From assembly GCA_018417955.1 (NCBI GenBank), contig JACTVC010000001.1, forward strand, positions 1 through 64,000: a stretch of DNA of 64,000 nt, read 5' to 3'. Positions 1-10,337 of this stretch are shown here, one piece after another (the first letter of the stretch is position 1; the number at the start of each line of letters is the position of its first letter). The translations under genes were made by a program, and so were the position numbers. Below the pieces are notes generated by a model. It searched no databases and had not been told where the DNA came from. It saw nothing but the letters and a program-made list of their open reading frames with translations. The DNA is from Laccaria trichodermophora (lineage: Eukaryota > Basidiomycota > Agaricomycetes > Agaricales > Hydnangiaceae).

Positions 1-3000
1 GATGGAACAGAAGACAACTACCCATTTGGAACTTCAACAGCTGGGGGACACATCTTCGAGCGCGATCTCTTGTTATTTCTGTGGGGCGGCACCCAATACG
101 CTGCAGGCACGGCAGTTATGGAAGGTTAAGATCGGGGTCAATGGGGTTGGCTACAGCTTTCGCAGTCTTAGAAGCTTTTGTCGATGGTTTGGACGGTTTT
201 TTCAGTCCGCGTGGCATGGTAGGGGACTTTGGTAACGACACTTCATCACTCTGCGGGATGTTGGCAACATCCCGACCCAGCAACTGCGCCAAGTTTACAG
301 ACTTCGGTGCGATCAACTTCGAATCCATTCCCCTTCAACGTTAATGTCAATAAATATGTTTTTTGAGCCAGTCAAGGTCGAAACTTACCTAAGGAGCGTC
401 GTTAAATGATGAAGCATCTGTTTGATATCAGCTTGACAGTGCTCGATGACGCCCTGAAGATGTGTATTCCCTGTAAGGACCGTCGCGGCTTGGTTGGCGA
501 CAGGATCCCGCGGAATGATGATCCCAATCATGTCGACATCGGCACGTCCCAGGGCCGTTGCCTAAAAATCAGGAATCATTAGAAAGCAGCTCGAGAAAAA
601 AGGCTGAAGACTTACCAAGTCTTGAACTTGCTTCAGTGCTGTTTTTGTTATCTTAAATTCTTGCCCGTCCGTCTCAGGCCTGAGCTCGGCTAACTCAGCC
701 ACCATCTCCTCCACGAATTTATCCATCTGATCCGGCGACAACTTCTCCACAATATTGTTGTACATGGCGGCAGCCTGAGTAACCCATGACCCTCCACCTG
801 AATACAACATCAGACCTCGAGACGAACAATGAGTCTAAGTGCTTACTTTTTCTTGGATTGTAAGGCTGGTAACGCAGGTACATTTGCCAGATGTCCCAAC
901 GCGAGGCTTCCCGAGAAAGGGACACATTGAACCCTCCTTTCCGCAGCACAGACTCAGGTGTGCGACCCATGTTCTTACAATGCGCGACAATGGTATCCGC
1001 GAGTTCCATGGCCAGTTGAGTCTCATGAGCCGTGAATGGGCCACGCTTCATTGATTCTGCGGATCATCTCGCCTTTTCCCCAAAGCCTTTGTGCTCGCGA
1101 CAGGGTGTGCAGTGGGCACTTCGGAAGGCCGTTCCTCATCCGCATCCGAACCCTCACCCTCTGCCGAAGGCCTTTGCGCTGGTGGTTTGCTCTTGGCTAG
1201 CCGACGTAGTTTTTGCGCAAAGTTATCACTTGGGTCTGAGCCCCCATCGTCTTTGGAAGGACGGTCCTCGTCCGCATCTGAACCCTCAACTTCTGCTGAA
1301 GGCCTTTGCGCTGGTGGCTTGCTCTTGACGAGCCGACGAAGTTTTTGCGCAAAGATCTCACCTGGGGTTGAGCCCCCATTGTCCTTCGACTTCCTTGCAA
1401 CGCGTTTAAGTTGTCGACCCCGTGAAACCTGGTTCTCTCCCAATTCGTTGCTGCGAGTGGCACTTGAACGCCCCTTCCGACCCTTTTTCTTACTCATTCG
1501 ACGCCTGTCCTGCTCATCCTCTTCCTCCATCCTCCTCTCATCATCATCCTCCTCTTCCGCGGTATCCATCTCATCATGGCCCCGTCCCCTGTTCTTGCGA
1601 GCCCATTCACGTTGACGCGCCTTCGCCTCCTCGGTTTCGCCGAAGTCGCTACCTGACCCGCAAGAACTCGATCTATAGGCCTTTTCGCCATCTTGATCTG
1701 CATCGGGCATTGACTCTGCTTGGTTGTCGTCCTCCTTTGGGCCGCCTGACTCTTTCTCCCCGCCTGACTCTACTTCAACAGCTTCCTGCCCGGACTCCTT
1801 TGCGCCGGCAGACTCATCGTCTAGCTCATCAGCTCTTTCCTGGGCGATTATCTCAGCTTCCACCCACCATGCCTCCACCTCAGCAAGATCGTGTAACGCC
1901 CGAGGTTTGTCTGTGGTATATCCTGGGGGGAGTTGCTCCCATTGATGACTTGCGCGATTATACCAACAAGTGTATGGGGCATACGCAGCCCAATCCTCCG
2001 GCCCAGCCAACCCAATCCTAGATCGATAACCTACATAACCCAGGTCCTCGATAGCTCTGCCAATACGGCAGAAATAGTTGGTCCCTGGATGCGGAACAGC
2101 TGATGCTGAAGGGAGGGGAAGCCCGTCATCCGACGGCATCGTGGAATCAAATTCCTCATCACTGGACGCTGGGTCCGGGGTCAAGGGCTCGCGCGAGTTC
2201 AGCGCAGGGTCAATAACATTAAGGGGGGGGATGTCCGGCTGGTTACGTATTTTGTAGAGGCCCGTGAACGAGGAGCGGGCCCTGTCGTGCGGGAGAGCGG
2301 TGAAGACAGAAGAAAACCAGAAGAATCATTGCTGTAGAATGCATTGTCAGTGCCAATGTCACTATGCGTAATAGAGGAAACATACGTCGGAATAAGAGTC
2401 GAATGGATCGCGAAAGTTTCGTCCGCTGATGGGGATACTCTTGCTGAGGCAGATCTAGCAAATATTGGTGAACCGACTGGCAGGATTGCTCAAACAATCA
2501 GACACACCTCAGTGTAGCCTGAAGGCCCAACGGCAAACCCGAAGATGCAGATGCAGAGGCATTAGAAGCCCTACCATTCGGATTTCTGTTGTAAAAGATG
2601 TCTTCGGCGGCGTCGGGTAAGTCATCCTTGCGTCTGTGGAGGTTACATTTTATATAAAATGACGGCGGGGTCGAATCTGACGTCACTAACCGATTATCGC
2701 GAGAAACAAGGTTCTGGGTTGGCGTGGTCTCTGGGTCGTCCACGTCCATAACCCTGCAGGAACGTCAGCCAAATACAGATGCAAAGATCCCAGCGAACAA
2801 GGAGTTAACGCTGGTGAAACCCAAGTGAAACGACAAAGAGTCAAGTTTCACAAAGGGAAGGATACCCCGCGACAAGGAGTCAAACGGTCTATCCCCTGGG
2901 ACACATACACGCACTCTTTTTGGCGGCCGTAGGCACGGGTTGATTTGGGGATCTTGCTTTGGGCAGTGTCTTGCTGTTCGGATGTACTAAGAGCTCCCTT

Positions 3001-3709
3001 CGTCATCGTGACCACGGCCTGAGTAGCATCAGAGCTGAGCGCCTCTTGGTTGACCATGGCCCCTGCTGCGGTGGTGGAGGGTTCATCCGGAGTGGGCTGA
3101 TCATCGACTACGGCATTGTTGCTAGCATCGGTGTCCGTGACGCTAGAGGGCACGTTGAGCTTTTGACCAAGGGTCATAGAATACACATATACCTTTCATT
3201 TTCTGTAGTCAATCCTGACCTCTCATGGTCCGAATTCCGGACAGGAGCCTTCTTGACTGCTTTCGATGATTTTCTGATGGCAGACATTGGTGAGGATCCT
3301 TAACTCCCATGTATAAACTTACTTTTTGGAACGACGAGGGCGCTTGACTGCCGGAGTCGCTCCAGTGTTGACGATGGCATTGACGCTGGCGTCTGCTTTT
3401 TTCTTGGAGCGGGTAGGAGGACCCACAGCCTGAGGGGCTACGGTGTCGGCAACTGCATTGCCGCTAGCTTCGACGGCGGTGGCACTATATAGAACATTGA
3501 GTAAAGAACGTGCACAAAAAAAATCCCGAGTCACCTCTGAGCCTCCTTGGTTGGCGCAGACTTTCCAGCTCCCTTCTGAATTTTTTGAGCGACGTGGCGA
3601 ACTGTGGAGGCAGCGTACTCACTTTAGTGGTTGCCCTGCCTTCGCCTACTGGGGGCAAAAGGACGACAGGTACTAATTTACGCGCACGAAGCTGACGGCC
3701 TTCAGACAT
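1..3709 (-). pseudogene. Gene A: frameshifted paralog of gene B, runs off the left edge
   Basis: This is a broken second copy of the gene at 17119-22677, on the opposite strand. Exon 1 (3709-3623) starts MSEGRQLRARKLVPVVLLPP, against MSEPRQLRPRKLQPVVLLPP in the intact copy, and both have 29 codons before a GTGAG donor. Later exons align in order: a TPTQNL block near 2740, an acidic and basic low-complexity exon at about 2250-1048, the conserved TPESVLRKGGFNVSLSRE block near 950, and a SQLLG-like block near 290. Two breaks are visible. Near 1035-1047 the copy is one base shorter than its paralog, so the frame ending KALGKRRDDPQNQ stops and MKRGPF resumes in another frame. Near 115-125 a TAA follows DPDLNLP while the ITAVPAAYW continuation lies in a second frame. 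Function is unknown. An unrecognised extra intron could hide one break but is unlikely to hide both. Confidence 0.75.
2791..2894 (-). other. Triple-hairpin array 1, in an intron of gene A
   Basis: Three stem-loops lie in tandem inside the 161-bp intron 2914-2754 of gene A, starting 20 nt after its GTGCGT donor. In sense order: GGATAGACCGT / GCGGGGTATCC around TTGACTCCTTGTC (2894-2860); GTGAAAC / GTTTCAC around TTGACTCTTTGTC (2851-2825); and CAGCG / CGCTG around TTAACTCCTTGTT (2813-2791). The third keeps its inner three pairs by changing GAC:GTC to AAC:GTT. The same three occur in the same order in the homologous intron of gene B. Confidence 0.85.
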
Positions 3710-4200
3710 TTTGGTTATAGCGGTGGTAAACTTGGTTGTGGTTCAAAGTTGGGATTTTTTCTGGGGAATTTGAGTGAGAAAAGCGTTCAGCTGTTTCTGA
3801 AATATATTCTTACTCAGTTCACTCTAGAGTCTAGACCAGGTACGGACTAGCTCAATCAGCATTGCCATAATGTTGTTGCGAGTTGTGGATTTCAGGGTAG
3901 AATAACCCCATTGATCGACCAATTTACTATTGACCTTCCAGGTCAGCCCACTTGCCAGAAAACCAGGTGAATGGACAAACCCCATGCCAGAGAGAAGCAA
4001 CTCCATTCTATACTCGTTCAGATTTTGACCTGTGGGGGTATTGACAGGCGATTCATGGCGTTAAACGAATTCGTGGCGTTCAACGAACTCGTGGCGTCAA
4101 AGCCGGCGGCAACCAGGGAAGCCCCCAGCACTAGTACGCTACCCTCTAATAATTATGAAGAAACCACACTGCCAAGGGTTGATTACTTAAGTTGTTCATT
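3710..4200. other. 5' flank of gene A, no gene seen
   Basis: This stretch lies upstream of the gene A start. The open frames in it are short and show no splice pattern or similarity to other parts of the window. I see no repeat or recognisable signal. Confidence 0.5.
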
Positions 4201-4935
4201 TTATTTTTCAACCCAACGTACCAAGCCACGAAAGACGTAAGGCCAGGTCACACAATGCCAAGAAGATGGCTTATGCTGAAGTGACTGACGTTCGGTATTG
4301 ACTGCATGATTGTTTAAATAGAGCGTGGTGATTAACCCATGAACGTTGTGGTTATCAAGCGTACGTACCAAGCCACGAAAGACATTGATTAATGCGAGGG
4401 TGACCGATTTAGATACTATTTAAACGATTGAGCTCGACGTTGTGGATTGCGATTGACGAAGCAGATTGACGGTAGCAATGGACTGCGTGATTACTTTGAT
4501 CAACCTATGAACGTTATTGTTATCAATTGTATGTACCAAGCAATGAAAGAGCTTAGATGGACCATGCGAGCGGGGTGACCGATGTAGATACTATCGATGT
4601 TGACTGAGTAATCCGAGCGGGGGGGGACAATGTTGTAGATACTATACGAACGAATGAGCACAGCGTCGTGGATTGGGCTTGGCTAAGCGAGGCTACATAC
4701 CTCCAACACGTTGATTCTGCGAATGGAAGGACATGTGGATAGATAGATACTATTCGACTGAAGGAGGTAAGCGTCGTGGATTACGAGTTACGACGAGGGC
4801 AATTGACTGACGATTTGTTTGTCAATGAAACATACCAAGCCACGCCAGACGTGTGTTCGCGGGATTCTGGTGACCAATGGAGATACTATGCGAAGGAATT
4901 AGCACGGCGTCGTCGATTGCGATTGACGAAGCGGG
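4200..4935. repeat. Degenerate tandem repeat upstream of gene A
   Basis: Phrases such as ACCAAGCCACGAAAGAC, GTGACCGAT.TAGATACTAT and GTGGATTGCGATTGACGAAG recur in the same order near 4214-4260, 4370-4460, 4540-4620, 4730-4800 and 4830-4930. The spacing is irregular, roughly 110-180 bp, and the copies are strongly diverged. No coding frame crosses them. Confidence 0.6.
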
Positions 4936-4938
4936 CCT

Positions 4939-5027
4939 TGCAGCGACAATGAGTCAAACTGCATGAGTGAAAGGCTGACAGGGAGTCGAGGCCTCATACG
5001 CAGCACGGACGACAAGGAGTCAAATCC
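4939..5027 (-). other. Triple-hairpin array 2, upstream of gene A
   Basis: In sense (minus) order the hairpins are GGAT / GTCC around TTGACTCCTTGTC (5027-5007), AGGCC / AGCCT around TCGACTCCCTGTC (4994-4972), and TGCAGT / GCTGCA around TTGACTCATTGTC (4963-4939). The array begins 40 nt after a GTAAGT donor that follows the mini-exon at 5090-5068. Hairpin order and core variants match array 7, upstream of gene B. Confidence 0.8.
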
Positions 5028-5067
5028 AGCGGCCAGATTGGGAAAAGGACGGATCTAGGACACTTAC

Positions 5068-5218
5068 GTCGTTGGGCCGAAATGCTGACTCTGCGCGAGC
5101 GCAAAAGGCACAGGTCTAACCCAGGAGAACATCTGGTTGGAACCAATGAGCATGGACGTCGTCAACGTGGATATCAGAAGGGACTAGGATACTTACGTTG
5201 TTGAGCCGAAATGCTACT
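5068..5218 (-). other. Duplicated mini-exons in the gene A leader
   Basis: On the minus strand, 5218-5197 and 5090-5068 are near-identical 22- and 23-nt segments (AGTAGCATTTCGGCTCAAC and AGTCAGCATTTCGGCCCAAC, each with a short tail). Each is preceded by CACGCAG- or GCGCAG-type acceptors and followed by GTAAGT. They sit in a duplicated unit of about 129 bp (5065-5310) whose remainder reads as intron. The simplest reading is non-coding leader exons made by tandem duplication of an exon-intron unit. Transcript data would be needed to show use. Confidence 0.55.
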
Positions 5219-5316
5219 CTGCGTGAGGGGAATAGGCGCAGGTCTATCCCGTGAGGACATCTGGATGGAATTAATGAGCATGGATCTCGTCAACGTGGAT
5301 AGAAGAAGGGAGAGTA

Positions 5317-5403
5317 GCAGCGACAAGGAGTCAAACTGCGAAATGCCGACAATGAGTCAAAGCCTACAACGCAGCGAGGACGACAAGGAGTCAAGTCCCG
5401 CTG
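5317..5403 (-). other. Triple-hairpin array 3, upstream of gene A
   Basis: In sense (minus) order: CAGCGGGAC / GTCCTCGCTG around TTGACTCCTTGTC (5403-5372, nine pairs and one bulge), a weak GGCT / GGC stem around TTGACTCATTGTC (5364-5345), and GCAGT / GCTGC around TTGACTCCTTGTC (5339-5317). It begins 37 nt after a GTAAGC donor whose first base is 5440. The first and third hairpins match those of arrays 2 and 7. The second is the weakest stem of all 24. Confidence 0.78.
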
Positions 5404-5700
5404 GAGGAGAAGGGGTCAAGGACGAAAGAACGGTGCTTACATTGCTGAGGGCGGTAGGTAAGCGGTGGGGGGAGGTGAGAGATGCGTGGATCGAAGTGCG
5501 GAGGTAGAGCGGATCGGATTTGATCGAGGTTTGATAAGGAAAGCAACAATTCACAACAAGATCAACTTCAAGGCTCCGAGTTGATCTTCAACTCGAAGAT
5601 CAGTCCTACCCAAGTCCCACATCTTAATCTTGTGTGGTAGTGCTGGTAAGCGTTTTCTCGTATATCAGTGTTTTCTCGTATATCTTAGATGCTAACCTCT
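5404..5700. promoter_or_regulatory. Divergent intergenic region between genes A and C
   Basis: Hairpin arrays to the left (2, 3) read leftward and those to the right (4, 5, 6) read rightward, so the shared promoter region for gene A and gene C leaders should lie here. A GTAAGC donor on the plus strand at 5646 precedes array 4. I see no convincing TATA box. The promoter role is inferred from orientation only. Confidence 0.45.
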
Positions 5701-5791
5701 CGCAACTTGACTCCTTGTCGTTACGGGAAGGCCGAAGACCTTGACTCCTTGTCGGTCTGCGGTCTATCCGAGTTTGACTCTATGTCGCTCG
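5701..5791 (+). other. Triple-hairpin array 4, upstream of gene C
   Basis: Hairpins: CGCAAC / GTTACG around TTGACTCCTTGTC (5701-5725), CCGAAGACC / GGTCTGCGG around the same core (5732-5762), and CGAGT / GCTCG around TTGACTCTATGTC (5769-5791). Core starts are 33-34 nt apart. A GTAAGC donor lies 55 nt upstream at 5646. Confidence 0.82.
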
Positions 5792-6989
5792 TTGCATCAC
5801 TGACTGTCGTCTATACCCCTACGGCAGAATTTCGGACTCCCGTTGCAAATAGGCTTATACCCCTACGGCAGAATCTCGGACTCCCGTGGCAAATCAACGT
5901 TCTACTGCCAGGACGAATGTAATTGCGAAGAACAGATCCTTTCGCACTGGCTTCCGTTGGGCTTCCGTCGTATGTCGCTCATTGCGTCTCTGACTCGTGG
6001 TATTTACGCTGAATGACTAGGAATATGGGCCCACCCCACGATCTCGGACTCCTCTATGTCGCTCATTGCATCTCTGACAGTTGTCGTGGTATTTACGCTG
6101 AATGGCTAGCAATACACCGCTACGGGAGACTCTAGGCCAGACGACTAGGAATATGGGGCCACGTCACCTTTCCAATTCAACGTGGTAAGTTTCCTGTTCT
6201 TCACCATCTTCCGAGGTATTGGCTGAACTCCTTCTTCTTCAGTGATGCCCGGGACATCGGATCCGCTCACGGTATGCTAAGAAATGTTCACTTCCTAACG
6301 CCGATCCTGGTGGATTGTGCGAAAGCCGTGGCTAAATTTACCACCGCGCGCCCTGGGCTAATCAAATCACACACACGCTTTCGACAAGCATCGGTGGCAG
6401 CGCCTCGTATACCAAGCTACGCTTGTTGTCCCTCAAGACGGAGAAAAGGCTAGGGATGTTATTGGGAACTTATCAAGCGCGCGCCCGTGCAATTATTCTT
6501 TTGAAAAGCACCGGAAGATTGCTGCCCACAGGAAAGAGGTAGTAGCAACCAATCTTCCGATGATTTTGCTCAAGTCCTTCTTCATCAGTGGATAGCCGTG
6601 ACATCGGATACGCTTACGGTATGCAGCAATTTTTCCCGGGCTGCGCGTGCTGGGCCACGGAGGGTCTCGGCAATAGTTTCATTATTAGGGTCACATTGGG
6701 TAGCAATTGGACGTCATAATTAGAAATCTCCACGGTATATACAACACCAGTTTATGGGTTTTAGTCTACACACGGTCCGGATAAATTTATTTACACTGAC
6801 TTGCCTTGCGATCATCGTCGATTCCTAAACTCTGATTCCACCAAGGAGAAAAGACGCGACGCGTCGTGTCACGTGCATTGATCAACGTGACAGGTAACTT
6901 ATCTGATCAACTTCGTTCTCACACTCACCTCCTCGACTTGACGGACCAACCTCCTGGTGAGTATCTGCCGTCTTTCCATTGCCTTTCAC
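5792..6989 (+). other. Upstream leader region of gene C with short duplications
   Basis: No coding frame is supported. The stretch contains several diverged duplications: ACCCCTACGGCAGAAT at about 5816 and 5868, a TATGTCGCTCATTGC...GGTATTTACGCTGAATG block near 5970 and 6055, and a CATCGGAT.CGCT.ACGGTATGC block near 6255 and 6603. A GTGAGT donor at 6957 leads into array 5. It probably consists of leader exons, introns and promoter sequence of gene C, but I cannot place the exons. Confidence 0.4.
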
Positions 6990-7084
6990 GGAACTTGACT
7001 CTTTGTCGTTCCATTGGAGTGTACGGTCTTTGACTCGTTGTCGGACCGTCTCTCCTTCCCAAGCTTGACTCCTTGTCGCTTGGG
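6990..7084 (+). other. Triple-hairpin array 5, upstream of gene C
   Basis: Hairpins: GGAAC / GTTCC around TTGACTCTTTGTC (6990-7012), ACGGTCT / GGACCGT around TTGACTCGTTGTC (7023-7049), and CCCAAGC / GCTTGGG around TTGACTCCTTGTC (7058-7084). Core starts are exactly 35 nt apart. A GTGAGT donor lies 33 nt upstream at 6957. Confidence 0.88.
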
Positions 7085-7109
7085 TTTTCATCTTAATCGT
7101 AAAGCTCGT

Positions 7110-7370
7110 CGATTGACATGTTTGACAGGACCACAGCTCGTGTTACCACCGCTCGCGCCCGCCTCACACATTGTGGTGTACTACTTGGAGGCACACTCAT
7201 CTTCTCTGCCGTTCTCACCTGTTGCCTCCTGCCGGCTCCAGCATTTCCTTTTCCCAGGTGAGCGTCTGCCGCCCTTGGTTTCTGTTTCGTTTCATGGATT
7301 TACGCATTTGACAGGACTTCTGCTCGTGTTACCGCCTCTCGCTTCCGACTCGTAGTCATTTTTTGTTTTG
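7110..7370 (+). repeat. Diverged tandem duplication between arrays 5 and 6
   Basis: Two segments about 190 bp apart (near 7117 and 7300) share a TTGACAGGAC core followed by GCTCGTGTTACC and a CTCGC tail. A CCCAGGTGAGCG donor-like site lies at 7259. The block looks like part of the duplicated leader of gene C. Confidence 0.45.
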
Positions 7371-7439
7371 CGCAGCCAAGGTCTAGGTTCGTACTACGTT
7401 CATTATCTTCGTCTGTCATTTTTTTGTACACTTCTTCTG

Positions 7440-7533
7440 GGAATTTGACTCTTTGTCGTTCCAACCGAGGATGTGGGTTTTGACTCCTTGTCGATCTACA
7501 TCCTCGTCTTGAGTTTGACTCCTTGTCGCTCAA
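7440..7533 (+). other. Triple-hairpin array 6, just upstream of the gene C start
   Basis: Hairpins: GGAAT / GTTCC around TTGACTCTTTGTC (7440-7462), GGATGTGGGTT / GATCTACATCC around TTGACTCCTTGTC (7469-7503, eleven pairs if G-T wobbles are allowed), and TTGAGT / GCTCAA around the same core (7509-7533). Core starts are exactly 35 nt apart. It ends 50 nt before the ATG at 7584. It is the only array without a strong donor within 60 nt upstream. Confidence 0.88.
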
Positions 7534-7583
7534 TTTCTATCATTTACCCTCGATCGAGTTCAATACTCATGCCTTGAACAGCC

Positions 7584-10138
7584 ATGTCCCCCTCCAACGC
7601 CCAACCTTATTATAAAGAATACTTCCGCGAAGGGGATCGTGATTACCAGGCCACGGATGCGGCATGCTGGGATGTGACGGACCGTCGAGTTCGGTCAGGG
7701 GAGGTTTTGAGTGAAGCGGGTATCAACACGTACATGGAGCACCCGGACAGCGAGGATGCGAGCCATTGGTGGGTAATCACAACCCCAAATGCTGGGTACA
7801 TTCCCACTGCCCCCATCGGCATCCGAACGATTCAAGCGAGAGCGGACGGACGTTTTGGCTTGGATGACCGCACTCAACATCCGCAGATGTACGTCAGGGG
7901 TTTCGAGTACATTTGCTGTATTCCCAAGCGCGAGCACTCGCGACGCATGTTATGGTGGACTCCTACTCCGGACGATTGTCCCCCTATCCCGAATGGCCCT
8001 TTTGCAATCATGATTCGTGTCCTCAAACCGCACCTGTTGGAGGGATACAAGAAACTTCGCGACAAGTATGTTGGCCTCATAGGCCAACGTCCCGATCGCT
8101 CTCCGCTGGCTGGCCTCCTTGTGACGACTATGTGTCAATGTCTTGATAAACTCAGATCTTTCGGAATGACGTACAAAGAGATCGTACTTGCGGTTGCAGA
8201 GTTTCAGCGGGCAGTACTCGATATACACGGGTGGATTGAATACGTCGATGTTTACCAGCCTCGTCTGCGCCCTGGTCCCAATGGCATTGAGAAACATGAA
8301 GCCAATCAGAAACTTATGGGCGCATTTACGGAGAAACTCATTGTTGCGCAACAACTTCACGCGATGGGCATTCCGGTTTGGTTGATTCGACCGTCTTTTC
8401 GGATTTTGCCAACGATGAATGTCAACATGTATTCCCCCCAGCGACATGATGACGATATCGTCTTGCGGCAGTTTTCCGATGGGTGGGGAAAGCCTGACCC
8501 CTATCCCATTCTGGTTGTTGGCCCATCATCCGCGGAACTCTACCGGTGGACGCAGCGCATAGGCTGCGGGATCATGGACCTTCAGGACGTTACGGCTATA
8601 GGCCGTCAGGATTTCATTGAGGGAAAAGTCAAGCTGGGTGCGGTTCGAGAGTCTTGTACGTGAAAGCTTCTTCTATTTGGACCAGTAGCTAACATTTATC
8701 TTTTGTAGACTCACTTCCTGTCCCGTCCGTTGCCCAATTGTCGGCTGCAGGGGCAGTGGGGCCCATTGGTAAGAAGGACTGTTATCATGTTGATGTTCTC
8801 AATGCTAACTTGGAGTGTATTCAGCTGGATCATCTTCTGGGAGTGAGGGACAGTATTCCTCAGCAACTTCAACCACTCAGCAAGGTAAAGTCGTGCTTTC
8901 GCTTCAAGTGCCGAGTTTACTAAAACGTGTTTGCAGTTTTACAATCCGTGAGATCCCAGCAGCTATCCCAGCCACGATCCCAGCAGCAGTCCCTGCCACC
9001 CTCGATGCCTGTTATTCCACCCTCTCTGGGGCTCGCGCCAACGTTGGATGACGGTCCTGGGCCCTCCAAGCGCCCACGCCTAGCGGGCCAAGATGCCCCA
9101 GACAGCCCGTTCATGCCTGACCTTATGCCAAGATGGGCGGAGGCTTTGCGAAGCATTGATTCCGATCGCAGCCGAGTAATCAAGCATCCCGATCACATCG
9201 CGAACATTGGCTTCAAATACCCTAAGCCCGAGATCTTTTTGAACTCCAAAAACCGGGCTTTGTATACTGCGACGTGGTTGGCCATTCGAGCACATCATGC
9301 TTACACGCTCGGCACTGCGACGTCGCTCCCCCCACCCATCAGCTCGCAGCAGTGGCGCAACTTTCTCATCAAAATTTTTCCCTTCTTGCACCCTGAAAGT
9401 ATCGATGTCGCGGCACAGCTTGATATACCCACGCCTTCCACTCCACAACCCGACGGGAAGGGGAAGCAGAGTGGCAAGGGGCCAGGCAAATCTCGCACCA
9501 AAAAACCGAATTCTTATCTGGATCAGATCCCGCTTAAACATGGCCAGGTCGATAGGGTGGTTTTCTACGATACGACGATTCAACTGGGTACCGCCGCAGA
9601 GCTGGAGAATGCATTGACGCCGGAAATCACACAGGAGGTACTCTGGGAACTCTCTCACATGAGCTTCCGCTTCGAGCTTGTGAGTCTCGATGCCGTCGCC
9701 GCCACTGCGATGTACCAAGCTCGTGAAGATTTAACCCAGGAGAAGGCAGCGGCTGCCCGTGTCCAGGAAGTTCTTCGGGTATTTCCCATGTCTGGTGAGG
9801 TGGTGGGCCCTTTCATAATCAACGAGATCCCGATTCGCGATTTAGGGTTGATGGCAGCAGATCTGAACGAACGGAACCGTTATCTTATGGCGCTGGGGCA
9901 TTTGATGTCTTCGTGGAAGGGTTGCCCGGATTCTATTACCAAAGCGAGGTCAGGCCCCTTGGTAAATCAAGTGCGTCGTCTGGAGGAGGCTTGTGCACAG
10001 TTCTATTGCCAGAGTTTCTTTGACAACTTTGGCCGTGCACCTGTCATACCCTGCCGTCTTCCTTCTCGTTCTCTTGCACGTACCCAGCCTGTTAGCTTCG
10101 CGGACTCTGTAGCTTCCATGCCACCTCGATCATCATAA
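7584..10138 (+). CDS. Gene C: uncharacterised 797-residue protein, four exons
   Basis: Exons 7584-8655, 8709-8768, 8825-8884 and 8937-10138 join in one frame to give 797 residues. The three introns (8656-8708, 8769-8824, 8885-8936) are 52-56 bp, all phase 1, with GT and AG ends. The start lies in GCCATGTCC, about 50 nt after hairpin array 6. The N-terminal 360 residues look globular and tryptophan-rich (for example HWWVITTPNAGYIP, LDIHGWIEYVDVYQPRL, GIPVWLIRPSFR). Then comes a Q/P/S-rich linker coded by the short exons and the start of exon 4, a KRPR basic patch and a second globular part. I recognise no catalytic motif or membrane segment. It has the look of a lineage-expanded hypothetical family of mushroom fungi, but that is an impression from memory and not a search result. 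It appears intact. Confidence 0.85.
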
Positions 10139-10337
10139 TTGTTTGGAACAATCATAGCACGCAGACTTCTTTGCCTCATGTCGCCTCGTTTTTTTCTTAT
10201 CATCGGCACATGATGTATAAATATATCTTTTTTGGGACTGTCTTTGCTCCCGTGCATTTGGGGGTTTGATGGGAACTTGGTAAGTCCCTTTTCTCTTCTT
10301 TCCCCTCATCTTCGTGCTTTGTGCATTGCAATTCTCG
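10139..10337 (+). promoter_or_regulatory. Junction of gene C 3' end and KDZ gene 5' flank
   Basis: A TATAAATA sequence at 10216 lies about 120 bp before the KDZ start at 10338 and is a plausible TATA box. Somewhere here the GC-rich host sequence changes to the AT-richer transposon. I find no terminal inverted repeat marking the exact boundary. Confidence 0.35.

Noticed and set aside
800..845. A ninth hairpin-array candidate in gene A (minus strand, core TAGACTCATTGTTC)
   Set aside because: Single, degenerate core with no supporting outer stem and no partners at about 35-nt spacing.
1048..2184. A stand-alone protein of 378 residues on the minus strand
   Set aside because: It is one large exon of gene A ending at a frameshift. 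The paralog B reads straight through the homologous point.
2791..7533. CRISPR-like array interpretation of the regularly spaced repeats
   Set aside because: The constant part is a 13-nt loop inside stems, not a repeat between unique spacers, and the setting is a eukaryotic genome with spliceosomal introns.
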